DNA of 64,000 nucleotides, from positions 98,726 through 162,725 of the forward strand of contig JACQXM010000036.1 of NCBI GenBank assembly GCA_016208685.1, given 5' to 3'. The notes below the pieces were generated by a model. It was not told where the DNA came from and ran no database searches. It saw only the letters and a list, made by a program, of their open reading frames with translations. Position numbers and translations under genes: made by a program. The stretch is from Planctomycetota bacterium. Its GTDB lineage: Bacteria; Planctomycetota; Phycisphaerae; UBA1845. Shown here piece after piece: positions 26,358-35,028 of this stretch (positions are counted from its first letter, which is position 1; every line of letters begins with the position of its first letter).

Positions 26358-27737
26358 ATGAAGACGTTTGTGTGGGGCATGTTCCTGGCCTTCGTTCCGC
26401 CGAGCTTGCAGACCGTGCTTGCGGACGTGGGGAACGGGGAAGAGTGCGAGCGCAAGGTCATCGTGGTCGCCAAGGCGCTTGCCGGCGACGGAGCGGATGT
26501 TGCGGTCGCAGATGGTGCCGAGGGCGAGGGTGAGGTGCGTGTCATGGCGATCGTGGGCACCGGCGAGGGAGAGCCCGCGGCCGTAACCGCCACCGCCGAC
26601 GGACGCAGCGAGCCGCACGTGGTGCGGGTCAAGCGCGTACTCGCGCCCGACGCGGAAGGCAAGGAGCGCGGCTGGCTCGGCGTGCTGGTGCAGCCCGTGC
26701 CCGAGGCGCTCGCGGCGCAACTGGAAACCGAGGGGCGGGGGCTGATGGTCGCCAATGTGACCAAGGACAGCCCGGCGGATCGCGCCGGCCTACAGGCGCA
26801 CGACGTGATCGTCTCCGTGGCCGGGACGGAGATGAACGGCGGGGCTCAGCAGCTCGCCAGCCTCATTGGGGATACCAAGCCGGGCGAGACGGTGGAGATT
26901 GTGCTGCTGCGGCAGGGCCAGGAGCAGACCCTAAAGGTGCAGCTCGGCTCGCGGGCGGACGCGGGTGCCATGGAATGGAAGTTCGACACCGGCCCGCTGG
27001 GCGAGATCGAGGAGAAGGTTCGCACGCGCGGCAAGTTCCTGGGGCGCGGGCCCAACGGCGAGTGGACCATCACCGACTTAGGCGACCTCGACGAGCTTGA
27101 CGACCTGCCGGACAACATCCGCATGTTCCTCCCGCGCAGCGGCAGCCGTTCGGCGCAGGTGACGGTCAACAACAACAGGAAGACGCTGCGCATCAACGTG
27201 GAGCGTGATGGAAGCGCGTTGGTCGTGGAACAGGAGGACGACGGCCCCATCACGGTTCGCCGGACGGACGCCGCGGGCACGGAGAGCACCGCCACCTACA
27301 ACACCGAGGAGGAACTACGCGTCGGTGATGCCGAGGCGTACGAGGCCTTCAGCGACGTGCATCATGACGTGGTGGTCACCGACAGCGACGGCGTCGCCGA
27401 CATCGACATCGACGTGGACCTGCACGGGTTGCACGAGGGCATGGCCAAGGTCCATGAGGCGCTGAAGGAAGGCCTGGGGCAGGCCGGCGAGGCACGAGCG
27501 CAGGCCATGGAGGAACTGCACAAGGCGATGCAACAGTGGAAGGGCGGCGCTCACCGCTTCGTCTGGCACGGCAAGGCGCGACAGACGATCGAGGTGCGGC
27601 CGGACGGCCAGATCGAGGTGCGCACGCGCAAGGGAGACTCGGAGCTGGTGCAGCTTTACGCCAACGAGGCCGACCTGCAAACCCGCGCTCCCGACGCCTA
27701 TCAGAAGTACCAGGAGCTGTTGCGCGGCGAGGAATAA
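26358..27737 (+). CDS. Exported PDZ-domain protein of the sigma operon
   Basis: The 459-residue protein has an N-terminal signal peptide (about 1-22), an acidic Gly/Ala-rich segment, and one PDZ domain at about residues 105-195: GWLGVLVQPVPEALAAQL, NVTKDSPADRAGLQAHDVIV and KPGETVEIVLLRQGQ. There is no protease catalytic triad before the PDZ domain, so it is not an HtrA enzyme. The C-terminal half is acidic with predicted helices (LHEGMAKVHEALKEGLGQAG). The start has GAAAGGAG upstream. It probably acts as a periplasmic binding or sensing protein linked to the ECF sigma pathway. Confidence 0.82.
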   Translation: MKTFVWGMFLAFVPPSLQTVLADVGNGEECERKVIVVAKALAGDGADVAVADGAEGEGEVRVMAIVGTGEGEPAAVTATADGRSEPHVVRVKRVLAPDAEGKERGWLGVLVQPVPEALAAQLETEGRGLMVANVTKDSPADRAGLQAHDVIVSVAGTEMNGGAQQLASLIGDTKPGETVEIVLLRQGQEQTLKVQLGSRADAGAMEWKFDTGPLGEIEEKVRTRGKFLGRGPNGEWTITDLGDLDELDDLPDNIRMFLPRSGSRSAQVTVNNNRKTLRINVERDGSALVVEQEDDGPITVRRTDAAGTESTATYNTEEELRVGDAEAYEAFSDVHHDVVVTDSDGVADIDIDVDLHGLHEGMAKVHEALKEGLGQAGEARAQAMEELHKAMQQWKGGAHRFVWHGKARQTIEVRPDGQIEVRTRKGDSELVQLYANEADLQTRAPDAYQKYQELLRGEE

Positions 27738-27812
27738 CGCCGTATGCGCCATCCGGCGCCGGCGTTACCACGCGGTGCCGCGGTGCTCGGTGGGACATTA
27801 GGAACTCGCAGT

Positions 27813-27839
27813 GCGGACGCTCCATGACGGGGCGTCCGC
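27813..27839 (+). terminator. Hairpin after the sigma/anti-sigma/PDZ operon
   Basis: GCGGACGC (27813-27820) and GCGTCCGC (27832-27839) form a perfect 8-bp stem with an 11-base loop, 75 bases after the PDZ stop codon. It is followed by only two T residues, so it is a weak or rho-assisted terminator at best. The rest of the gap to 28108 contains no gene that I can support. Confidence 0.4.
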
Positions 27840-28108
27840 TTGCGTTGGAAGGAAGCGCGTTCATGCCCGCACGACGCGCTCCGGCGGTTGGTCGCCTGGG
27901 CCGCTATCGAGTTCATCGCGACGGCGCCACGCGAAGGCAAGCGGCGACCCTCGAATGGCGATCCGCGGATCGTGAAGGGCGAGCGCCGCTCACAGAGTGG
28001 CCGATGGCGAACCGCCGGCCGGTGCTTCGCTCCTGGACATAACAACCTGCCGCGATGAGGCGCGGTAGGGCGATGTCGCCGCGAGCCTTCGGAAAGGACC
28101 AATTCCCG

Positions 28109-28702
28109 CTACGGCCGTTCGGCCCATCCGGTGACAATCCTCCGCGAGACGCTGGCGAGTTCGCTGACGCGACGCCCGAGCCATGAGTTGGCCAGCCTTC
28201 CACCGCGGCCGGCAAGCAGCTCGACCACCCGCTGCGCGGCCTGGCGGTCGGCCTCGCGCAGCGCTTCGACTAGACGCTCGACGTCGCTCGCGTCGCCGTC
28301 GATCGCAACCCGCACGGCGCCCGATCCCACGGGATCTTCCCCGAGTGCAAGCCGCGGATCGCCGCGCGACGCCGACCAGGCCAGCCATTCGGCTTCTGCG
28401 GCGTCCAGCCGTATCAGGGCGTCGCACCAGTCGGCACGTGCGCGCTGCGCTTCGGCCACGCGCAATGCCTGCCACGGTGAGTCGGGCGCCTCCGCCGCCA
28501 GGGACCTCATCGCGGAAACGAGGGACAGGGACGCTCGGCCTAGCGTGCGCCGCGCCGCAAGCCACTGCGCGCACAAGTGCTCCATTCGCCGCCGTGCATG
28601 CTGCCGCTCCCGGCCACGCGCCAGCGCGGCAAGCGCCACGCCCAGCAGCATCCCGCCGAGCCCGGCGGCGATCATCCAGGCAACGAGACCCTCTGCCGGC
28701 AC
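28109..28702 (-). CDS. Small membrane-anchored helical protein, unknown function
   Basis: A 197-residue protein starts at GTG 28702, preceded by a purine-rich GGGGAAGGGG, and begins VPAEGLVAWMIAAGLGG. One N-terminal membrane helix (about residues 6-28) is followed by a charged, mostly alpha-helical region (RERQHARRRMEHLCAQWLAA, later ALREADRQAAQRVVELLAG). No family is recognised. It lies directly downstream of the large surface protein on the same strand. Confidence 0.55.
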   Translation of the reverse strand: MPAEGLVAWMIAAGLGGMLLGVALAALARGRERQHARRRMEHLCAQWLAARRTLGRASLSLVSAMRSLAAEAPDSPWQALRVAEAQRARADWCDALIRLDAAEAEWLAWSASRGDPRLALGEDPVGSGAVRVAIDGDASDVERLVEALREADRQAAQRVVELLAGRGGRLANSWLGRRVSELASVSRRIVTGWAERP

Positions 28703-28855
28703 GGTGTTCCCCTTCCCCTCACAAGGCCGTGGCGCTACATCCCGGCGTGCACAGCACCCCGGGCGGTGGTTCAAAACGGCTGCCGGGCCTCCCGGCTCTC
28801 CGCTCGCGGGAGCCTGCCTTCGGGCACGCGACTCGCGCGCCGCCGCCACGGCACG

Positions 28856-31102
28856 TCACCCGGCGCGAAAGCGACCCCCGAAGCGGGCCTTAGCGCCGGC
28901 GAGCAACGCCAGCCCCAGGATGACCAATCCCCATTGCGAAACCGCCGGCACGTTCTCCACGCAGTCCGGCACGCCGTCGGCGTCGAAATCGAGGGAGTCA
29001 TTCAGGCCGGCGCATTGGTCCTCGCAGTCCGGCGTGGCGTCCGCGTCGCTGTCGGTGTCGGCAACACCGCATCCGCACGCCCCGGGCTGGACCTTCGTGG
29101 AATCGCCGGGACATCCGTCCAGGCAATCCACCGTTCCGTCTGCGTCGCTGTCGACGTCCGCGGTGCCACAGCCGCAAACTCCGGGCTGGGTTTTTCCCGG
29201 GTCCGCCGCGCACTCGTCCGCGGGGGCACAGACCCCGTCGCCGTCGGCGTCGTTGGGGTTCTCTTCGGGACAGGGGTCGCAGGGATCGCCGGCGCCGTCG
29301 GCGTCGCCATCGGCCTGGTCGGCGTTGCTGAGTGTCTGACAGTTGTCACAGGCGTTCCCCACGCCGTCCTGGTCGGCATCCGCCTGATTGGTGTTCTGGA
29401 CCTCCGGACAGTTGTCGACGCAGTCGGGAATGAAATCGCCTTCGGCGTCGGTCTCGCGCACGCCGCAACCGCAGATGCCCGGATCCACTTTCAGGGGATC
29501 GTCGGGGCAGGCGTCCTGCGGAACGCAAACGCCGTCGCCGTCGGAGTCGTTGAGCGGATCGACAGGGCACGGATCGCAGTCGTCGATGAGTCCGTCGCCG
29601 TCGCCGTCGTTTTCGCATTCATCGGGCATGGTGTTGGCGTTACAGTCGGCGCTGGCACCGCCGGCGATGTCAATGCCGTCGGCCACGCCGTTGCCGTTGC
29701 AGTCCGGGTCGCATTCGTCGGGGACGCCGTTGCCGCTGGCGTCGAGGCTGCCGCCGCACCCGGGAAGATCGCACGGTCCGCCCGCCGGGCCGCAGGCGAG
29801 GTCACACGCATCGTCCAGGCCGTTGCCGTTGCAATCCGGCGGGGGATGGGCCGGGCCGATGGTGACCGCGGTCACGCTCGCCGGACCGCCGGGTTTGAAA
29901 AGGCCCAGGGTGACCGTGGTGGACGTCGGCGGGCGGTCGGCGTCGAAGCGGAAATTGTACAGCGTACCCCAGCGCAGAGCGTTGGCGTTAGGGTTGGCGG
30001 CGTAAGTTTGGGTTTCCCAGGAGACGGCGGCGCCGCTGAAACTCGCGGGCCAGTCCGCTACGTCGAACGGCTCGCCGCTGTGGTAATTGACGTCGTGGAA
30101 TCCCAGGTTGGAAACGTTCGCCGTCGCTTCGATGGGCACGCGGAAACCCCGGCAAGAGCGGTTCGAGTTGAGGTTGTGGAGCGCGTACTCGTAGTTCCAC
30201 GTGTCGCCGCCCAGGTACGTGGCCCGGGCGGCCAGGAGGAACAATCCCTCGCCGGGGACCCGAACGTCGGTTTCCACGACCGCGGGGTCGGCGTCCTTCC
30301 AGGCGCGGATGGCCGGCTCTTCGCGCCGCACGGTATCCAGCAGAATGAACGTGACGGCGCCCGGCCCAGTAACCACCAGCAGCGGGCGGTGGGAAGCGTT
30401 GTTGTCCTGATTGCCCGCGCCGGCGTCGTCCTGGGTGACGTACTGTGCCTCAACGAAGTAGAAGGCGCCGGGGTTCAGGGAGGGCAGGACGTCTCCCAGG
30501 TAGGTCTGCAACCGCCGGCCGATGAGCGGCGCCGGCGTGGGCGCGCTGTATGGGTAGGGAAAGACGCCGGTGTGAGCGTTCACGCTGGAACGGGGCCCGA
30601 GATTGCCCTGCTGCCCGTTGAGCGCCGAGGAATACGCATCGGAGCAACCCGCTCCCAGGTGCGTGCCGCTGGGATCGGGGGTGCAGCCGCCGGGTGTAGC
30701 GCAGACGCCCCCGGATTCGGCGAAGAAACCATGCTTCAGCCAGCTCATGCCGATCTGCTCGAAACGACCGGACTTCAACCGATAGAGGTTCTGGGCAATC
30801 ACGGGGTGGCGGTTTGTCGAGGCGAACCAGTCCGCCGGCGCATCCCCGATGTTGCACGCGACCGTGCCCAGGGCCAGGGCGGCGATATTCTCCGCGGAAC
30901 TGCCGTAGTAACGGATTTCGTGGATATCGCCGGCGATGACGTCGGGGCCGATGGCGGGCGCCGGCAGCGTCGCCGGCCCGCAAAGCCAGAGCACCTGCCA
31001 CAAAGCACTTGCGACGTGGGAGCGGCGCGAACGGCGCGCCGGCGCGGCAGGCAGGCCCGAACGTTCCCGTTCAACGTCAGTCGTCACTGGCCAACCTCGC
31101 AC
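28856..31102 (-). CDS. Large secreted protein with thrombospondin type-3-like calcium repeats and IPTL-like tail
   Basis: The 748-residue protein has an N-terminal export signal (hydrophobic LWQVLWLCGPATLPAPA near 35-52 after a basic start). An N-terminal domain of about 380 residues has no recognised family. Then follow many Asp/Asn-rich calcium-binding segments such as DCNGNGLDDACD, DSDGDGVCVPQDACPDDPLK and NQADADQDGVGNACDNC, with paired cysteines as in thrombospondin type-3 repeats. The end, VPAVSQWGLVILGLALLAG plus a basic tail, is an IPTL/PEP-CTERM-like sorting signal. It is probably displayed on the cell surface or trimmed there by an exosortase-type enzyme. Confidence 0.85.
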   Translation of the reverse strand: MRGWPVTTDVERERSGLPAAPARRSRRSHVASALWQVLWLCGPATLPAPAIGPDVIAGDIHEIRYYGSSAENIAALALGTVACNIGDAPADWFASTNRHPVIAQNLYRLKSGRFEQIGMSWLKHGFFAESGGVCATPGGCTPDPSGTHLGAGCSDAYSSALNGQQGNLGPRSSVNAHTGVFPYPYSAPTPAPLIGRRLQTYLGDVLPSLNPGAFYFVEAQYVTQDDAGAGNQDNNASHRPLLVVTGPGAVTFILLDTVRREEPAIRAWKDADPAVVETDVRVPGEGLFLLAARATYLGGDTWNYEYALHNLNSNRSCRGFRVPIEATANVSNLGFHDVNYHSGEPFDVADWPASFSGAAVSWETQTYAANPNANALRWGTLYNFRFDADRPPTSTTVTLGLFKPGGPASVTAVTIGPAHPPPDCNGNGLDDACDLACGPAGGPCDLPGCGGSLDASGNGVPDECDPDCNGNGVADGIDIAGGASADCNANTMPDECENDGDGDGLIDDCDPCPVDPLNDSDGDGVCVPQDACPDDPLKVDPGICGCGVRETDAEGDFIPDCVDNCPEVQNTNQADADQDGVGNACDNCQTLSNADQADGDADGAGDPCDPCPEENPNDADGDGVCAPADECAADPGKTQPGVCGCGTADVDSDADGTVDCLDGCPGDSTKVQPGACGCGVADTDSDADATPDCEDQCAGLNDSLDFDADGVPDCVENVPAVSQWGLVILGLALLAGAKARFGGRFRAG

Positions 31103-31254
31103 GCGGAATCGGCTTTCAAGCGAGAGGGCGCCTCGTTCCCACTACTGACGTAGGCTAGCAGCGATGTGGAGCGGATTCAATCTCGAAGCGCGGCTATCGG
31201 ACGTGGAGGATGGAGATTCACGTAATTGGAAATGGCGAAAGCGCCGCGCCGGCC

Positions 31255-31530
31255 GACACATGCCCACGCTTCGCCGCTGCGCGACCGCGCGATGGGCATG
31301 CCACGCCGACGTGTCGGCAGTGCGGTTCACGGGGCGGGCGTGCCACTGCCGTGTCGGCAGTGCGGTGTTTGCGCAGCCGTATCGACAGTGGAGTTCACGG
31401 CTGGCACGGCCGGGGCACCGATGCCGCGCTGTGGGACCGGCTTTCCAGCCGGTCAGACCGGTGTTGCTCCTTGAGAGCATGGCGGCGCCTGTCCGCCTGC
31501 GGCGGACGCGCTTGGCCATGGCACCCGGCG
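31255..31530. repeat. Long intergenic repeat, copy A
   Basis: This block recurs at 31968-32272 with high identity from GACACATGCCCACGC to CATGGCACCCGGCG. It contains several copies of GTGTCGGCAGTGCGG, the palindrome GACCGGCTTTCCAGCCGGTC and an inverted GTCCGCCTGCGGCGGAC. It has no sustained coding potential. The 57.8-kb fragment shares its last 45 bases. Confidence 0.85.
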
Positions 31531-31548
31531 GACGCTGCCCATCGGCTG

Positions 31549-31860
31549 ACCCATGCCCACGCTCCGTCGCTGCGCGACTGCGCGATGGGCATGCCACACC
31601 GCCACTCAGCGATCCTCCGAGCGACCTCTTTCGGTCCCGGAGGGACCAAGGGCCGTAGCCGCGGGTGGAGCGACGCCCGCCGTCAGGCGGGCGAAGCGGA
31701 ACCCGTGGAGGCCGGCGCTCGTGCGCCTACCGCCCCGAACGGGGCGGAGGAGTCTGAATCCGTCGCGGTTCCGCCGCCCCTCCGGGGCGGGAAGCCTCAA
31801 CCTCCGCGCACCACGGGTTGCGTTCGGCTGCGCCGAACTCCACCCGTGGCTACAGCCCGG
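31549..31860. repeat. Partial repeat copy and long imperfect inverted repeat
   Basis: Bases 31549-31605 repeat the first part of copy A. Bases 31650-31860 form a long imperfect inverted repeat: CCGTAGCCGCGGGTGGA on the left pairs with TCCACCCGTGGCTACAG on the right, with smaller GGGGCGG palindromes inside. Similar boilerplate lies between genes in many planctomycete genomes. Confidence 0.65.
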
Positions 31861-31967
31861 TGTCCCGTTGGGGCACACCGACGCTTTGTCGGAGACCGTC
31901 ACACGTACGGCTCGATCCGCGTGTTCTAATGACGCTTGATGATGGGGCGACTCACTGTCGATCCGCT

Positions 31968-32272
31968 GACACATGCCCACGCCCCGTCGCGGGGCGACGG
32001 CGCGATGGGCATGCCACACCGCCGTGTCGGCAGTGCGGTTCACGGGGCGGGCGTGCCACTGCCGTGTCGGCAGTGCGGCGTGTGGCGTTGCCGTGTCGGC
32101 AGTGCGGTGTTTGCGCAGCCGTATCGACAGTGGAATTCACGGCTGACACAGCCGTGGCACCGACGCCGCGCTTTGGGACCGGCTTTCCAGCCGGTCAGAC
32201 CGGTGTTGCTCCTTGAGAGCATGGCGGCGCTTGTCCGCCTACGGCGGACGCGCTTGGCCATGGCACCCGGCG
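31968..32272. repeat. Long intergenic repeat, copy B
   Basis: Near-identical to copy A but with one additional GTGTCGGCAGTGCGG unit, making it about 29 bases longer. Together with copy A it fills most of the 1256 bases between the calcium-repeat protein and topoisomerase VI B; no gene is supported in that whole stretch. Confidence 0.85.
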
Positions 32273-32358
32273 CCCACGAAGGGCGCGGCGCAAGCCTGCG
32301 CCGGCTCGACCAGGCTCGACCTGGCGCGATGCCATTCCGGGCGGCGCCCGTGCCGGCG

Positions 32359-34467
32359 CTACCGGGGCGAGCCGGCTTTCGCCTTGCCGCGCCCTCGCAC
32401 AGTGGCCGGGGCCGAGGCCTGCGCCGCGAAGAGCGGCGCTTCCTCGCCCGACCCGTTGCGGTTGACCACCAGCGTGCCTTCCGGGAGCGTGTCCTCCTCG
32501 TCGTCGGTACGGATGACTTTGCCGTGCTCGTCGAAGGCCAAATCGGCGGCCGCCGTGTGCTGTTTCGAGAGATCGAGCAGCGCCTTGCGAAACTCGTCCT
32601 TGTTGAACACGGTTAGCGCCCGCGTCGCCTCCACCACTTCGTCGATGTAACGGGTGAACACGTCGCGGCGCTTGCTGTAGTCCGCCTTGCGGCGCTTGCG
32701 CCGCAGCAAGAGCGAGAGCTTCCGGCCACACTCCGCCAGGGCGAGCTTCACCTCTTTGCGAATCTCGTCGTAATCGGCGATCGCCTCCTTGCCTTCGGAG
32801 ATGAAGGGCACCCATACGCTGGCCATGTGAATGAGGATAACCATCGGCGCCCGCGGCAACGACCCGGACGACTGCGACAACCCGTAGTTGTTCCACTTAG
32901 TGTCGGTTACCGCCTTGAAGGTGCAGCACGAGCTCTGCTGATAGAGCAAAGGCACCCGGTTGGCGAAACGGATAACCTTGGCCTGAACGTCCTCGCCGCT
33001 GCTTGCCTGGCCGTCCTCCTCGCCATCGCGGGCGTCCGCGCCCAGCTCGCCGCCGTAGGCCAGTCCGACTTCGATCTGGAAGGGATTGCCGCGGTAGACG
33101 GCGGGCGGTCGGGTGCTGGCGGTGTAGAACTCCGCCTTCACGCCGCGCAGCAACCCGCTGAGAATTGCTTCGGCGCCCATCGGTGCCAGACAATCCGTGG
33201 ACGGCGCCTTGAGCTTGGCGCCTTGCAGCGCGGTGTAGAGTTTCTCGGCAATGGGCGGGGTGACGGCCGTTACCCAGGACGCGGGCGTGACGCCCGCCGC
33301 GGCGCACACCTGTCGCGCCGTAGCGCCGCTGACCCGCGAAAACTCACCGGTGAGGAACGCGCCGAGTTTCTTGGCCGGAGTCTCCTTGAGCATCTTCATC
33401 AGCGTGCCGAGCTCGATGCCGTAGGGGTGCGGCTTGATCTCCCGCGTCTCCTTGGGCAGGGTCTGCGTGCCGCGGGGAAACTCCGCCGTCGGGCCGCCGG
33501 GCGGGTGGTAGACGATGCGCGCGTGGGGGTTGGCGATGGCCGTGAGCTCCAGGTATTCGTCCACGCTCTGCTTGCCGCGGTTGTAGACCGCCTCCAGCTC
33601 GATGGTAACTTCGGTGCCGTGCGGCCAGTCCACCTCCAGCGCCTCTTCGGCGATGATATCCGGCTTGTTCTTCTTGGTGTCGATGGCCAACAGGTACAAG
33701 TGCGCCTGGGTCCTGGCACTGGTGCGGCTGACGATGCGTACCGGTTTGCCGGTGGTGATCAGGCCGTACATGCCCGCGGCGGAGATGCCGATGCCCTGCT
33801 GCCCGCGGGACATCTTCAGACGGTGGAACTTAGAGCCGTACAGCAGCTTGCCGAAGACGTTGGGGATCTGCTGTTTGACGATGCCCGGGCCGTTGTCGCG
33901 CACCGTCACCGCGAAGCGCTCCTCGTCCGTCTGTTTGATGGCGATTTCCACGTCGGGGAGGATGCCGGCTTCTTCGCACGCGTCGAGGCTGTTGTCGACG
34001 GCCTCCTTGATGGTGGTGAGCAGCGCCTTGCGCTTGTTGTCGAAACCCAGCAGGTGGCGGTTCTTGGCGAAGAATTCGGAAACGGAGATTTCCCGTTGCT
34101 GTTTGGCCATCGACTCGGCGGTGGCGCGGCGCGGGGACTTGGCGGTCCGGGCCGCGAGGTCGGGGCCGTCCGACGCATCGGAATCGACCTCCCCACCGCT
34201 GAGGCGGTGGGCCACCCGGACGGTGTGAAGCGCGCCGGAGTCCTCCACCGCTGAAGCGGCGGGCCACCCGGCCGGGGCATCCGACTCTGCGCCGCTGGGT
34301 TCCATCGACGCGGCTGCGGAGCGTCGCGCGGCGATTGCCGGGGCATCGTCAGCCGTCGCCACCGCGGCATCGCCATCGGCGTCGCGGAAGGCCAGTTGAA
34401 GCTGTGCCGAGCCCTTGCCCGGGCGTTTCGATGCGGGTTTCTTGGCCATCCCTGGCGCTCGCGGCAC
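32359..34467 (-). CDS. top6B: DNA topoisomerase VI subunit B
   Basis: Topoisomerase VI is an ATP-driven A2B2 enzyme that passes one duplex through another, typical of archaea and plants and sporadic in bacteria. The 702-residue B subunit has the GHKL ATPase motifs EAVDNSLDACEEAG, VRDNGPGI and SRGQQGIGISAAGMYGL, followed by the transducer domain ending near KEAIADYDEIRKEVKLAL. The first 115 residues are a low-complexity tail that contains intergenic-type repeat sequence. The GTG start at 34467 has GGAGG (34476-34480) at good spacing; ATG 34449 is the alternative. No A subunit is in the window. Confidence 0.93.
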   Translation of the reverse strand: MPRAPGMAKKPASKRPGKGSAQLQLAFRDADGDAAVATADDAPAIAARRSAAASMEPSGAESDAPAGWPAASAVEDSGALHTVRVAHRLSGGEVDSDASDGPDLAARTAKSPRRATAESMAKQQREISVSEFFAKNRHLLGFDNKRKALLTTIKEAVDNSLDACEEAGILPDVEIAIKQTDEERFAVTVRDNGPGIVKQQIPNVFGKLLYGSKFHRLKMSRGQQGIGISAAGMYGLITTGKPVRIVSRTSARTQAHLYLLAIDTKKNKPDIIAEEALEVDWPHGTEVTIELEAVYNRGKQSVDEYLELTAIANPHARIVYHPPGGPTAEFPRGTQTLPKETREIKPHPYGIELGTLMKMLKETPAKKLGAFLTGEFSRVSGATARQVCAAAGVTPASWVTAVTPPIAEKLYTALQGAKLKAPSTDCLAPMGAEAILSGLLRGVKAEFYTASTRPPAVYRGNPFQIEVGLAYGGELGADARDGEEDGQASSGEDVQAKVIRFANRVPLLYQQSSCCTFKAVTDTKWNNYGLSQSSGSLPRAPMVILIHMASVWVPFISEGKEAIADYDEIRKEVKLALAECGRKLSLLLRRKRRKADYSKRRDVFTRYIDEVVEATRALTVFNKDEFRKALLDLSKQHTAAADLAFDEHGKVIRTDDEEDTLPEGTLVVNRNGSGEEAPLFAAQASAPATVRGRGKAKAGSPR

Positions 34468-34538
34468 TTCGATTACCTCCGAGGATGATGATAGCGGCCG
34501 GGGCGGGCGTTGCAACGGCGCTGCGGCGGCGTGCGGGG

Positions 34539-34715
34539 TTATTCGGTGCTCTCGGTGCGCCGCAAATCAACGATCTTCCCGTTGTCGCTGACGTAGATGG
34601 GAAACCCGTCTCGACGCAGCGTCGCGACTTCGCGGTCGATGGCCTCCACCAGCCCCTCGCAGATGTCGTCGAGGCGCCTGTCGAGCTGCGCTTCCTCGTT
34701 GTTAGCGGGCTGCAT
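34539..34715 (-). CDS. Small acidic protein upstream of topoisomerase VI B
   Basis: A 58-residue product (MQPANNEEAQLDRRLDDICE, then VATLRRDGFPIYVSDNGKIV) is predicted helical with a short terminal beta hairpin. It sits 71 bases before the topoisomerase VI B start on the same strand, and its coding look is good for so short a frame. I do not recognise the family. A TTG codon at 34730 could extend it by five residues. Confidence 0.55.
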   Translation of the reverse strand: MQPANNEEAQLDRRLDDICEGLVEAIDREVATLRRDGFPIYVSDNGKIVDLRRTESTE

Positions 34716-34730
34716 CTTCAATCCGGTCAA

Positions 34731-35028
34731 ATCGCTTTTGGTCGCAGATGGTCCGCAGTTGGCCCCGTCGGCCGCGAGATTCCCGCTTGCGCTGTGGTTC
34801 GACCTGCTCCGTCCGAGCCCGCCGCTGGCGGGCGCCGGATATGTCTTCCCGCGGCACGGCGGTGCTCCGCTTGGTCATACCACGTGAAAGGAGGGGCTGT
34901 GTCGGCATAGCGGTTTCTCGACCCGTTGTGTTTCGCGTTCCGATGGATACGGTTCGGCGTCGCAAGAGTCCGCGTGGCGTTGGCACGCCCTCGCATCCAC
35001 CGGCCGAAGCCGGTGAGTCGCCGTGCGG
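34731..35028. other. Intergenic region with one doubtful Arg-rich ORF
   Basis: A minus-strand frame from 34878 to 34702 would encode MTKRSTAVPRED and a strongly basic 59-residue product overlapping the next gene by 14 bases. There is no ribosome site before it and no family is recognised, so I leave it uncalled. Nothing else stands out. Confidence 0.3.

Noticed and set aside
26358..27737. HtrA/DegP-type protease annotation for the PDZ protein.
   Set aside because: There is no trypsin-like domain or catalytic triad before the PDZ domain.
31164..32358. Plus- and minus-strand ORFs across the 31-32 kb repeats.
   Set aside because: They consist of translated palindromic repeats and are duplicated with the repeats, without conserved protein features.
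34702..34878. A 59-residue Arg-rich ORF upstream of the small acidic gene.
   Set aside because: No ribosome site, overlap with the next gene, and a composition expected from GC-rich non-coding DNA.
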